A stretch of 41,508 bases of DNA from Proluteimonas flavola. GTDB lineage: Bacteria; Pseudomonadota; Gammaproteobacteria; Xanthomonadales; Xanthomonadaceae. Shown piece by piece: positions 1 through 8,020 of the stretch (position 1 is the first letter of the stretch; each line of letters starts with the position of its first letter). Where the stretch lies: contig NZ_JAIWPU010000025.1 in NCBI RefSeq assembly GCF_021191705.1, forward strand, positions 1 through 41,508. The letters run 5' to 3'. A model generated the notes under the pieces. That model did no database searches. It was given only the letters and a program-made list of their open reading frames with translations, and was not told the origin of the DNA. The translations under genes and the position numbers were made by a program.

Positions 1-3
1 GAT

Positions 4-70
4 GTGGGAGCGCGCTTGCGCGCGATGGGCATTGCAGGGAAAGCTTCATCGCGCGCAAGCGCGCTCCCAC
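4..70. repeat. REP-like palindrome, 24-bp perfect arms
   Basis: Two arms at 4-27 and 47-70 are exact reverse complements (24 of 24), starting GTGGGAGCGCGC and ending GCGCGCTCCCAC, with a 19-bp centre. A related but less perfect copy lies at 19774-19836 and the first bases of a third at 41427. Dispersed intergenic palindromes of this kind are typical of REP elements; no transposase (RAYT) gene is present in the window. Confidence 0.8.
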
Positions 71-148
71 CACGCAGGCCATGATGGGGTTTCGCTGCGC
101 TCTCCCCATCTTACGAAGCCGTAAATGCGACGCTTGACCGCCAACAAG

Positions 149-176
149 AAAGGCCGCGCTTGCGCGCGGCCTTTTC
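149..176 (-). terminator. Rho-independent terminator of suhB
   Basis: An 8-bp perfect GC stem (152-159 with 164-171, loop TTGC) lies 20 bases past the suhB stop. On the minus strand it is followed by TTTCTT; a run of T also follows on the plus strand, so it could act in both directions. Confidence 0.75.
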
Positions 177-196
177 CGTCCAGCAGATCCAGCGGC

Positions 197-1027
197 TCAG
201 GCGAATTCTTTCGCGTAACCCGACTCGACCAGTGTCTTCTGCAGCGGCGCGACGATGTGCACGTTGCCGGCCACGACCTGACGGCCGCCGGCGAAGGCCA
301 CGTTCAAGGGGCCGCCCGCGGCGCCCTTGAAGTCACTGATGCGGCCGCCGGCCTCACGGACCAGCAGCACGCCTGCGGCGATGTCCCAGGGATGCACGCC
401 GGCTTCGAAGTAGCCGTCGGTCCGGGCCGCGGCGACATAGGCCAGGTCCAGCGCGGCCGAGCCGGTGCGGCGCACGTCCTCGGCGTTCTCGAGCAGGGCT
501 TCGACGGCGCGCAGCTGGGCGCCGACGCGCTTGCGCTCGCGCGGGGCGAAGCCGGTGCTGAGCATCGCGCCGGTCAGCTCGCGGCGCTCGGACACGCGGA
601 TGCGACGCTCGTTGAGCTGGGCGCCGGCGCCGCGCGTGGCGGTGAACAGTTCGTTGCGCAGCGGATCGAACACCACGCCATGCAGCGGCTCGCCACCCTC
701 GACCAGCGCGATCGACACGCACCAGTGGGGCAGGCCACGCAGGTAGTTGCTGGTGCCGTCGAGCGGATCGATGACCCAGGTGTAGCGGCTCGGGCCGCCA
801 CGGCCCGGCTTGGCGCCGCCTTCTTCGCCGAGTACGGCGTACTCGGGATAGGCGCGGCGCAGTTCCTTGACAATCGCCTCTTCGGCGAGGCCGTCGACCT
901 CGCTCGCATAATCGTGGCGCGCCTTCTCGACGACGTTGAGCGCATCGAGCTTGTGCATGTTGCGCAACAGGACGCCACCGCCGGCGCGCGCCGCCTTGAC
1001 CATGACATTGACAGCAGGTTGAAGCAT
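197..1027 (-). CDS. suhB: Inositol-1-monophosphatase family protein SuhB
   Basis: The 276-residue product is a Mg2+-dependent phosphatase of the inositol monophosphatase family, acting on myo-inositol-1-phosphate; in E. coli SuhB is also a NusA/NusG-associated factor in rRNA antitermination complexes. The metal-binding signatures are intact: GEEGG near residue 68, [12 protein letters not shown] near 83-94 and the C-terminal HPWDIAAG. Length matches the family (about 267-277). The N-terminus [17 protein letters not shown] aligns well with E. coli SuhB, and GGAG stands 9 bases before the ATG, so the start is well supported. It is divergent from trmJ with 86 bases between, and ends in its own terminator. 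Which of the two roles dominates here cannot be read from sequence. Confidence 0.95.
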   Translation of the reverse strand: MLQPAVNVMVKAARAGGGVLLRNMHKLDALNVVEKARHDYASEVDGLAEEAIVKELRRAYPEYAVLGEEGGAKPGRGGPSRYTWVIDPLDGTSNYLRGLPHWCVSIALVEGGEPLHGVVFDPLRNELFTATRGAGAQLNERRIRVSERRELTGAMLSTGFAPRERKRVGAQLRAVEALLENAEDVRRTGSAALDLAYVAAARTDGYFEAGVHPWDIAAGVLLVREAGGRISDFKGAAGGPLNVAFAGGRQVVAGNVHIVAPLQKTLVESGYAKEFA

Positions 1028-1100
1028 CGCGGACGACTCCGGGCGCGGGCAGGATCGAGGGGAGAAAGAGCGGTGCCGGCGCTTGGCCGGCCGCGCAGTT

Positions 1101-1113
1101 TACCATTCGCGCC
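1101..1113 (+). promoter_or_regulatory. -10-like box TACCAT close to trmJ start
   Basis: TACCAT at 1101-1106 is followed by only seven bases before the trmJ ATG. If it is the -10, transcription would begin at or next to the start codon (leaderless mRNA). There is no good -35 and no Shine-Dalgarno sequence between the box and the ATG. Confidence 0.3.
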
Positions 1114-1926
1114 ATGCAAGCGCCCCTGAATCCAGAGTCCGGCATGGACATCGCCGCCGCGGCACGCACTGCCGAGCGCATCCGCATCGTGCTCGTCGGC
1201 ACCCAGCATCCCGGCAACATCGGCTCCGCCGCGCGCGCGGTCAAGACGATGGGCCTGCACCGGCTGGTGCTGGTGGCGCCGCAGAAATTCCCGCACAACG
1301 AGGCCGACATGATGGCCGCCGGTGCCGAGGACGTGCTCAACGCCGCGGTCGAAGTCGCCACCCTGGCCGAGGCGGTCGCCGACTGCCGGCTGGTGCTGGG
1401 CTGCACCGCGCGCAGCCGCCGGGTGCAGCTGCGCGAGTTGCAGCCGCGCGATGCCGCGGCGTCCGCGCAGGCAGAAGCTTCCGCAGGCGGCGAGGTCGCG
1501 CTGGTGTTCGGGCGCGAGCGCACCGGGCTGGAGAACGGGGAACTGCAGCTGTGCCATGCCGCGGTGCACATCCCGGCCAATCCCGATTACAGCTCCTTGA
1601 ACCTGGCTGCGGCGGTGCAGGTGTTGAGTTACGAGGTGCGGCTGGCGCTGCTGGGGGCGGGCGGCGGCGCCGCGCCGGCTGCCATCGCACCGGTGAATCC
1701 GGATGCGGTGCCGCATGCCGAACTCGAAGGCTTCTTCGGCCAGTTGGCGGACACGCTCGAGGACATCGACTTCCACAAGGGACGCGCGCCCGAATCGGCG
1801 ATGCGCAAGCTGCGGCGGCTCTTCGTCCGCACCGGGCTGGACGAAAAGGAAGTGCGGCTGCTGCGCGGCATCCTCGCCGATGCCCAGCGCATGGCCCGCC
1901 TGGCCAACGATCGCGGCAGCGGCTGA
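1114..1926 (+). CDS. trmJ: tRNA (cytidine/uridine-2'-O-)-methyltransferase TrmJ
   Basis: A 270-residue SPOUT (TrmH/SpoU) methyltransferase, predicted to 2'-O-methylate position 32 of tRNA using S-adenosylmethionine. Recognisable motifs: VLVGTQHPGNIGSAARAVKTMG near residues 29-50 (motif 1), VFGRERTGLENGEL (motif 2), and IPANPDYSSLNLAAAVQVLSYE (motif 3) that forms the SAM-binding knot. The C-terminal extension with a helical tail matches TrmJ rather than TrmH. An in-frame ATG at 1144 would give 260 residues, nearer to the E. coli length of 246. The gene faces suhB and is followed at 72 bases by the PhnD-like gene on the same strand. Confidence 0.93.
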   Translation: MQAPLNPESGMDIAAAARTAERIRIVLVGTQHPGNIGSAARAVKTMGLHRLVLVAPQKFPHNEADMMAAGAEDVLNAAVEVATLAEAVADCRLVLGCTARSRRVQLRELQPRDAAASAQAEASAGGEVALVFGRERTGLENGELQLCHAAVHIPANPDYSSLNLAAAVQVLSYEVRLALLGAGGGAAPAAIAPVNPDAVPHAELEGFFGQLADTLEDIDFHKGRAPESAMRKLRRLFVRTGLDEKEVRLLRGILADAQRMARLANDRGSG

Positions 1927-1997
1927 GTCGCGGCGTCTGTTGCCGGAGAATGGCTTCCGCTAGGCTTGGCGCTCCGCTCACGCCTCCAGGATCCGCC

Positions 1998-2927
1998 TTG
2001 GACCCGCGTCACTTCCTTCGACGGCTCCTGTCGGGTGTGCTGCTGGCGGTATCGGCAGCGGTATTGACGGTGCAGGCTTCCGAGCCGCGCAACGTGCTGG
2101 TGCTCGGGCGCATCAGCGACGATCCCCAGGCGCACTACGAGCAGCTCAAGCCGCTGCTCGACTACGTGGTCGCGCGCATGGGCGGTGTCGGCATCACCGA
2201 AGGCCGCGTGCTGATGGCGCGCGATGCCCAGCAGATGCAGAGCTATCTGCGCCGCGGCCGCGTGGACTGGGTCACCGAGACCGCCAGCGGCGCGACGCTG
2301 CTCGAAGCGCGCGCGGGTGCGAAGCCGCTGCTGCTGACCGAGCGCAACGGCGTCAGCCACTACCACACGGTCTATTTCGCCCGACGCGACAGCGGCATCC
2401 AGTCGCTCGACGACCTGCGCGGCCGCAGCATCGTGTTCCAGAACCGGCAGTCGACCAGCGCCTACTTCGTGCCGGCCGCCGAACTGCTCGCGCGCGGCAT
2501 GAAACTCGAGATCCTGCTGTCGCCCCGCGACCAGGCCGAGCCGGGTTCGGTCGGCTATCTGTTCGCGCGTTCGGAGCTCAACATCTCGTCCTGGGTGCAC
2601 AAGCGCCTCGTCGATGCCGGTGCGATGAGCAACATCGACTGGGACAGCACGCGGCGCGTGCCGCTTTCGTTCAAGCGCGATTTCGTCATCTTCCGCGAGA
2701 GCGCGCCGTTTCCGCGCGCGTTGGAAATGGTGCGGGGCGACCTGGATGCGCGGGTGGCCGCCCGTCTGCGCGAAGTGCTGATCGAAGCCAGCGAAGATCC
2801 CGCGGCCGCCGAAGCGCTGCGCGAGTTCTTCCGCACCACGGCGTTCCTGCCGGTGGATGCAGGCACCCGGGCAGAGCTCGACGTGCTGCGCGCGGGCACA
2901 TCGCGTGTCGTGGCGGAGGTCGAATGA
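1998..2927 (+). CDS. PhnD-like periplasmic substrate-binding protein (probable sensor)
   Basis: The 309-residue product looks like a phosphate/phosphite/phosphonate (PhnD-type) periplasmic binding protein: LGRISDDPQAHYEQLKPLLDYVVARM near the start, a central SIVFQNRQSTSAYFVPAAELL segment and ISSWVHKR. I chose the TTG at 1998 (AGGAT upstream) because it gives a clean signal peptide (DPRHFLRRLLSGVLLAVSAAVLTVQAS). An ATG at 1950 is in frame, but its 16 extra codons (AGG, CCT, CCA, GGA, GCT) are unlike the gene body. No ABC permease or ATPase is nearby. The stop overlaps the start of the GGDEF-EAL gene (ATGA), so I infer a sensory input role rather than transport. The ligand is unknown. Confidence 0.75.
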   Translation: MDPRHFLRRLLSGVLLAVSAAVLTVQASEPRNVLVLGRISDDPQAHYEQLKPLLDYVVARMGGVGITEGRVLMARDAQQMQSYLRRGRVDWVTETASGATLLEARAGAKPLLLTERNGVSHYHTVYFARRDSGIQSLDDLRGRSIVFQNRQSTSAYFVPAAELLARGMKLEILLSPRDQAEPGSVGYLFARSELNISSWVHKRLVDAGAMSNIDWDSTRRVPLSFKRDFVIFRESAPFPRALEMVRGDLDARVAARLREVLIEASEDPAAAEALREFFRTTAFLPVDAGTRAELDVLRAGTSRVVAEVE

Positions 2928-5056
2928 GGCTGCGGGCCGGGCTGCAGACCACGTTCCTGACGTTGGTCGGCGCCGCCGTGCTGGTCGGCCTCGTCGCAGT
3001 CGCACTGGTGCTGCAGCAGCAGGGCCAGGCGCAGAAGCAGATCCTCGCGCTGAGCCAGCGCTCGATGCATGCGCTCGCATCGCAGCGCCTGCTGCTGCGC
3101 GGCGAGGCGGTCTCGGCGCAGGTCGCCGATGGGCTGGTCAATCCGCTGTACTACTTCGATCTCGAAGCCATCGGCGCAGTGATCGGCAACGTGCTGCAGC
3201 AACCGGACGTCAGCTACGTGGTCGTCTACGACGTCGACGGCAACATCGTCCACGACGGCAGTCGCGACATCGAACGCTACGGACAGCGCATGGACGATCC
3301 GTTCGCGCTGGAAGTGATCGCCGCGACCGGTCAGCACATGCGGAGCGACGGGCAACTGCTCGACGTGTCGATGCCGATCCGCATCGCGGACCAGCGTCTG
3401 GGGGGCGTGCGGATCGGCTATTCGCTGGCGACCGCGAAGCAGGACGAGGATGCGATGGTCGCGACGATGCAGACGCGTCTCGACGAGATCGCAAGACGTC
3501 ATCTGGTCGCGGTCGGCTTGCTGCTGGTCGTGCTGGTGGCGCTGGGCGCGATCGTCGCGGCGATCCTGCAGCGCCGCCTGGTGCGCCCGGTACGCCGGCT
3601 GGCCGATGCCGCGCAGCGCATCGAGGCGGGCCACTACGACGTCGTGGTGCCGGCCGACGCGCGCCAGGACGAGATCGGCGATCTGGTCCGCGCCTTCGAC
3701 CGGATGCGCGACAGCATCGCGCGCCACGACCGCGAGATCCGCCGCATGGCCTATACCGATTCGTTGACCGGGCTGGCCAATCGCCTGGCATTGCGCGAAA
3801 CGCTGGACCAGCGGCTTCTCGAAATGCAGGGCGCTGCAGGGCGCCTGGCGCTGCTGTTCGCCGACGTGGACGATTTCAAGCGCGTCAACGACACGCTCGG
3901 CCACGATGCCGGCGACGAGGCGCTGATGCAGTTCACTGCGCGCATCGATGCCACGGTGCGCGAGTTCGACATCGCCGATGCCCTGCTGGCGCGTTTCGGC
4001 GGCGACGAATTCGTCGTGCTGCTGCAGCTGCCCGAAGCCGGCAGCGCCAACCTGCGCACCGTCGCGGGCGAACTGGCGACACGCCTGGTGAGAGAGGTCG
4101 CGCGTCCGATCCAGGTCGAAGGCCGGCGCGTCTTCCTCGGCATCTCGATCGGCATCACCTTGTTTCCCGACGACGCCACCAGTGCGGCGATGCTGCTCAA
4201 GAACGGCGACATCGCGATGTACCAGGCCAAGCTGGCCGGCAAGAACTGCCATCGCTTCTACAGCCTGGCGATGGACCAGGCGGTCGAGCGGCGCATGCTC
4301 ATGGAGCACGAACTGCGCGGCGCCTGGGAGCGCGGCGAACTGAGCCTGGCCTACCAGCCGGTGTTCCGGATGGAAGACAAGGCGCTGGTCGGCGTCGAGG
4401 CGCTGCTGCGCTGGTGTCACCCGGAGTTCGGCAACGTCGCGCCCCCGGTGTTCATCGACGTGGCCGAGCAGAGCGGCCTGATCGACGTGATCGGGCCGCA
4501 GGTGCTGCACGCGGCCTGTGTCGAGGCGCGCGCGTGGCAGCAGCGGTTCCCGGCCGCGGCCGATCTGTTCGTTTCGGTCAACGTGTCGCCGCGACAGCTG
4601 CACAGCGCTGCGTTCGCCATCGAGGTCGAGGCCGCGCTGAGCGAATCAGGCCTGTCGCCGCGCTATCTGCATCTGGAACTGACCGAGACCGCGGTGATCG
4701 GCGACGAGGCCCGCATCGGCCAGCTGCTGGGTGGCTTGCGCGCGCTCGGCGTCAAGATCTGGCTCGATGATTTCGGTACCGGCTTCTCCGGCCTGAGTCA
4801 TCTGCGCCAGGTGCCGGTGGACGGCGTCAAGATCGATCGCAGTTTCGTCGCCGACCTGCTGCGCGACCCCGACGATCTGGCACTGACGACCGCAGTGATC
4901 TCGATGGCGCATTCGATCGGCATCACGGTCGTTGCCGAGGGCGTGGAGAAGGAAGGCCAGTTCGAGATACTGCGCGACCGCGGCTGCGATCTCGGCCAGG
5001 GGTTCTGGCTCGGGCATCCGCTGCCGGCGCGGGAGTTCGATGCGCTGTTGGAGTGA
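2924..5056 (+). CDS. Membrane GGDEF-EAL protein with HAMP domain (c-di-GMP turnover)
   Basis: A 710-residue inner-membrane protein: transmembrane helix about 9-31, periplasmic region about 32-190, second helix about 193-216, HAMP about 217-270, GGDEF domain about 275-440 and EAL domain about 455-705. The cyclase signature GGDEF is intact at 359-363, and no RxxD inhibitory site is seen at the usual position before it. EAL is intact at 492-494, with NVSPRQ, LELTET, DDFGTG (615-620) and AEGVE also present, so both synthesis and hydrolysis of c-di-GMP are possible. It overlaps the upstream PhnD-like gene by four bases, which implies translational coupling. The periplasmic loop is the natural docking place for that binding protein. 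Net activity cannot be told from sequence. Confidence 0.93.
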   Translation: MRLRAGLQTTFLTLVGAAVLVGLVAVALVLQQQGQAQKQILALSQRSMHALASQRLLLRGEAVSAQVADGLVNPLYYFDLEAIGAVIGNVLQQPDVSYVVVYDVDGNIVHDGSRDIERYGQRMDDPFALEVIAATGQHMRSDGQLLDVSMPIRIADQRLGGVRIGYSLATAKQDEDAMVATMQTRLDEIARRHLVAVGLLLVVLVALGAIVAAILQRRLVRPVRRLADAAQRIEAGHYDVVVPADARQDEIGDLVRAFDRMRDSIARHDREIRRMAYTDSLTGLANRLALRETLDQRLLEMQGAAGRLALLFADVDDFKRVNDTLGHDAGDEALMQFTARIDATVREFDIADALLARFGGDEFVVLLQLPEAGSANLRTVAGELATRLVREVARPIQVEGRRVFLGISIGITLFPDDATSAAMLLKNGDIAMYQAKLAGKNCHRFYSLAMDQAVERRMLMEHELRGAWERGELSLAYQPVFRMEDKALVGVEALLRWCHPEFGNVAPPVFIDVAEQSGLIDVIGPQVLHAACVEARAWQQRFPAAADLFVSVNVSPRQLHSAAFAIEVEAALSESGLSPRYLHLELTETAVIGDEARIGQLLGGLRALGVKIWLDDFGTGFSGLSHLRQVPVDGVKIDRSFVADLLRDPDDLALTTAVISMAHSIGITVVAEGVEKEGQFEILRDRGCDLGQGFWLGHPLPAREFDALLE

Positions 5057-5182
5057 TGCGGCCGGTGTCGGGCGATCCTTCCGCGCGGGGCATCCGCGTT
5101 CGCAGGATTCTGGAGCACGGCCTTCCGGGGGCATCGAGACATGCGGCCGGTGCCTCTGGACAGCGACCGCGGCGGAGCTCGA

Positions 5183-5812
5183 TCAGAACAGCCTGCCCAG
5201 CCATTCGCCGGCGACGGTCGCCAGCGCGCCGCTGAGCACGCCGAAGAAGCCGATCGCGACGATGCCGCCGGCCCAGGCCCACAGCATCAGCGCGCCGTCG
5301 CGCTCCAGCAGTGCCAGCGCATAGGCCAGCAACAACAGCCCGAACACGTAGTTGGTGAACGGAATGGGCAGCGCCAGCAGCACGCCCAGCAGCACCAGTT
5401 GCAGGCCGGTGAACATCGCCGCGGCGCGATGGTCGAGGACGCCGGGCAGGCGCGGGCGGCTGAAGCGCTCCACACGCCGCAGCCAGGGCTCGAGCACGAT
5501 CTGGAAACGTTGCACCGCGCTGCGATGCGGGCCGCGTTCGCCAATGAAGCGAGGCAGCCACGGCTTGCGCAGGCCCATCAGCAACTGCGCGCCCACCAGC
5601 ACCACCAGCGGACCGCCGATCGCACCGCCGACGCCGGGAATCGGGATGAAGGCGGGCAGGCTGGCGACGAACAGCATCATGCCGAACACGCGCTTGCCCA
5701 GGCCGAGCAGCAGGTCGGCGAAGCGCAGCGGGTCGCCGGGATCGCCCAGTGCCATCGCGGCGAGCAGCTCCCGGGTGCTGGCCTCCTCTCGCAACGGAAT
5801 GTCAGGCGTCAT
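5183..5812 (-). CDS. ExoD-family membrane protein
   Basis: A 209-residue polytopic membrane protein resembling the ExoD family (exopolysaccharide synthesis-associated; biochemical role not established). Visible features: an N-terminal soluble helix (REEASTRELLAAMALGDPGDPLRFADLLLGLGKRV), then hydrophobic spans around FGMMLFVASLPAFIPIPGVGGAIGGPLVVLVGAQLLMG, MFTGLQLVLLGVLLALPIPFTNYVFGLLLLAYALALLE and LWAWAGGIVAIGFFGVLSGAL. The start at 5812 (MTPDIPLREE) overlaps the end of the upstream CNNM/CBS gene by 11 bases; an open frame continues upstream but is the shadow of that gene. The shared reading suggests one minus-strand transcript. Confidence 0.82.
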   Translation of the reverse strand: MTPDIPLREEASTRELLAAMALGDPGDPLRFADLLLGLGKRVFGMMLFVASLPAFIPIPGVGGAIGGPLVVLVGAQLLMGLRKPWLPRFIGERGPHRSAVQRFQIVLEPWLRRVERFSRPRLPGVLDHRAAAMFTGLQLVLLGVLLALPIPFTNYVFGLLLLAYALALLERDGALMLWAWAGGIVAIGFFGVLSGALATVAGEWLGRLF

Positions 5813-7115
5813 CGCCGCCCGCGTTCGCATCCGGCAGCCGCTGCAGCAGCAGCTTGTCGACCCGCGGCCCGTCGAGGTCGACGATCTCGATGCGCCAGCC
5901 TTGCCAGTCGAAGTGCTCGGCGACATTCGGAATGCGCCCGAAGCGTGCGATCGTCATGCCGGCCGCGGTATGGAAGATGTGCTCGTCTTCGCCCGGCAAC
6001 GCACCGCCGCCGAGCAGTTCGCGCAGCGCGCCCGTCGGCAGGGTGCCGTCGACCAGCATCGAGCCGTCCTCGCGCACGACCACCAGCGGCGTGGCGTCGA
6101 GGCCGCTGCTCTGGGTGCGGCCGATCACCGCTTCCATCACGTCGTTGAGCGTGACCATGCCGGTGATGTCGCCGTACTCGTCGACCACCAGCGCCAGCGA
6201 CTGCTGGTTCTCGCGCAGGATCTCGAGCAGCTTCATCGCCGGTGTCGATTCGGAGACGAACAGCGGCTCGCGCAGGTACTTGAACAGGTCGAATTCTTTC
6301 TTCTCGAGCCGGTCGATCAGCGACTTGATCTCGAGCACGCCGACCACGTCCGAATCGTTGCCGCGGAACACCGGGTAGCGCGAGTAGGGCGTCTCGCGCA
6401 TCTCGGCGAGGTTCTCCTCGAACCCGGCGGCGATGTCCAGCCAGGCGATGCGCGTGCGCGGGGTCATCAGGCTTTCGGCGTCGCGGTCGCCGAGCGTCAG
6501 CACCCGGTTGACCATGTTGCGTTCGTCGGCGTCGATCACGCCCTGCTCGTGGCCTTCGCTCACGAGCATGCGGATCTCCTCTTCGGACACCAGCGCCGCT
6601 TCGGTCCTGTCGAGGCGCAGCAGCTTCAGCAGCCCGCGCACGCTGGCACTGAGCAGCCAGACCGCAGGCGTGGCGGCGCGCGAGAGCCAGTGCATCGGCA
6701 GGGCCACCAGCGACGCCAGGCGCTCGGGCGCGAGCAGGGCCAGCCGCTTGGGCAGCAACTCGCCGAAGACGATCGTCAGGAACGTGATCAGGCTGACCGC
6801 GAGCACGGTGCCCACGGTCGAGGCGTAGGTGCCGAGGATCGGCAGACTGGTCGCCAGCCAACTGCCGATCGCGCTGCCCAGGGCGTCGCCACCGAGCATG
6901 CCGGTGAGCACGCCGATCGTCGTGATGCCGACCTGCACGGTCGACAGGAAGCGCTCGGGATGCTCGGCGAGTTCCAGCGCGGTACGTGCGCCGCGCTGGT
7001 CGGCGGCGAGCTGTTTCAGGCGCGGCTTGCGCGAGGTGACCACCGACATCTCCGACAGCGCGAAGAACGCGTTGCAGGCGATCAGGGCCAGGACGATGAG
7101 GATCAGCTCGAGCAT
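5802..7115 (-). CDS. HlyC/CorC (CNNM/DUF21-CBS) family transporter
   Basis: A 437-residue protein of the 'hemolysin family' with the CNNM/CorC layout: N-terminal DUF21 membrane domain (about 1-170, three to four helices, starting MLELILIVLALIACNAFFALSEM), a linker with two CBS domains (about 205-325, including MTPRTRIAWLDI and LALVVDEYGDITGMVTLNDVMEAVIG) and a C-terminal CorC/HlyC domain (about 345-430, DGSMLVDGTLP). Homologues are linked to Mg2+/Co2+ export or tolerance; the old label hemolysin is misleading. It is first of a two-gene minus unit with the ExoD-like gene. Confidence 0.92.
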   Translation of the reverse strand: MLELILIVLALIACNAFFALSEMSVVTSRKPRLKQLAADQRGARTALELAEHPERFLSTVQVGITTIGVLTGMLGGDALGSAIGSWLATSLPILGTYASTVGTVLAVSLITFLTIVFGELLPKRLALLAPERLASLVALPMHWLSRAATPAVWLLSASVRGLLKLLRLDRTEAALVSEEEIRMLVSEGHEQGVIDADERNMVNRVLTLGDRDAESLMTPRTRIAWLDIAAGFEENLAEMRETPYSRYPVFRGNDSDVVGVLEIKSLIDRLEKKEFDLFKYLREPLFVSESTPAMKLLEILRENQQSLALVVDEYGDITGMVTLNDVMEAVIGRTQSSGLDATPLVVVREDGSMLVDGTLPTGALRELLGGGALPGEDEHIFHTAAGMTIARFGRIPNVAEHFDWQGWRIEIVDLDGPRVDKLLLQRLPDANAGGDDA

Positions 7116-7244
7116 GGCCGGGGCCTCCTGCCGGAATGGGAGCGATGCAGGACATCGGGGGAGGCGTCAGCGGTGTGCGGCGTGGGGAGCGGTCTGGAGT
7201 CGTCGTCCATGTGAAAGATGAACAGCGCAAGGGGCGCGGCCGGG

Positions 7245-7250
7245 ACTATA
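7245..7250 (-). promoter_or_regulatory. Possible -10 box (TATAGT) for the CNNM/CBS gene
   Basis: On the minus strand TATAGT matches the -10 consensus at five of six bases in an otherwise GC-rich gap. It would give a leader of about 120 bases. The -35 region is not convincing. Confidence 0.3.
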
Positions 7251-7320
7251 GCAGGCCGCGATGTGACGACCGCCGCGCGCCCGGCCCCATCCGGGCTGGT
7301 CCGAAGTGTCATGGAACGGT

Positions 7321-7326
7321 CATAAT
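7321..7326 (+). promoter_or_regulatory. Possible -10 box (CATAAT) for the DUF47-PiT unit
   Basis: CATAAT matches the -10 consensus at five of six bases and is the only AT-rich hexamer in the stretch before the DUF47 gene, giving a leader of about 48 bases. No clear -35 and no recognisable Pho box is seen. Confidence 0.3.
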
Positions 7327-7380
7327 TCACGGCTTGCGCAGAGCGTCCGATCCCGGGCGCGCGATCTCAAGGCGTTCGCC

Positions 7381-8007
7381 ATGTTCTCCCTGCAAACCAT
7401 CTTCGGCCAAGGCAACCAGTTCTACACGCTGCTCGAGGAGGCCGCCGTGGCCGCGCACGACAGCGCCACGGCGCTCCACGCCATGTTGCGCGACGCCGAC
7501 CGCGAGCCGGCGCTGGACGCGTTCAAGCTGGCGCGCATGCGCGAGCGCGAGGCGTCCAACAAGATCAGCCAGGCGCTGGTCGACAGCTTCATCACCCCCA
7601 TCGAGCGCGAGGACATCGAGGCGCTGGGCTCGGCGCTGTACAAGATCCCCAAGCAGATCGAGAAGTTCGCCGACCGCTACGCGCTGGCGACCCAGCATCT
7701 GGAGCACATCGATTTCGCGCCGCGCGCGGCGATGCTGGAGCAGGCGTCGGCGGTCGTGGTGAAGATGGTCCGCACGCTGCGCAGCATGAAGCTCGAGCCC
7801 ATGAAGGCGCTCAACGACGAACTGCGCGCCCTGGAGAACGAGGCCGACCGGCTGATGCTCGAGCTCTACCGCGACATCTACTCGGGCAAGCTCGAGCCGC
7901 TGCAGATGTTCCTGCTCAAGGAGTTCTTCGAGATCCTCGAAAAGGCGATCGACCGCTGCCGCGAGGCGGGCGTGGTCGCCTACGAGATCGTGCTCAAGAA
8001 CTCCTGA
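7381..8007 (+). CDS. DUF47 (PhoU-like) Pit accessory protein
   Basis: A 208-residue, mainly helical cytoplasmic protein of the DUF47/PhoU-like family. Homologues are encoded next to PiT transporters and are thought to regulate phosphate uptake. The start MFSLQTIFGQGNQFYTLLEEAA is typical for the family; the open frame extends 25 codons upstream but without family resemblance. The body is rich in Glu/Asp/Arg helices (KLARMREREASNKISQALVDSFITPIEREDIEALGSALYKIPKQIEKF), as in PhoU-type bundles. It precedes the transporter gene by 13 bases, so the two are almost surely co-transcribed. Confidence 0.92.
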   Translation: MFSLQTIFGQGNQFYTLLEEAAVAAHDSATALHAMLRDADREPALDAFKLARMREREASNKISQALVDSFITPIEREDIEALGSALYKIPKQIEKFADRYALATQHLEHIDFAPRAAMLEQASAVVVKMVRTLRSMKLEPMKALNDELRALENEADRLMLELYRDIYSGKLEPLQMFLLKEFFEILEKAIDRCREAGVVAYEIVLKNS

Positions 8008-8020
8008 CGGGCCGCCTCCG

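Noticed and set aside
1950..1997. ATG at 1950 as start of the PhnD-like gene
   Set aside because: The 16 codons up to 1998 are atypical for the genome and bury the signal peptide; the ribosome site is directly against the ATG.
5057..5182. Repeated ATGCGGCCGGTG in the gap between the GGDEF-EAL and ExoD-like genes
   Set aside because: Two 12-base matches only, without palindrome or T tail; no terminator could be supported.
7103..7330. 75-residue minus frame between the CNNM/CBS and DUF47 genes
   Set aside because: No ribosome site, odd composition, and it covers both candidate promoters.
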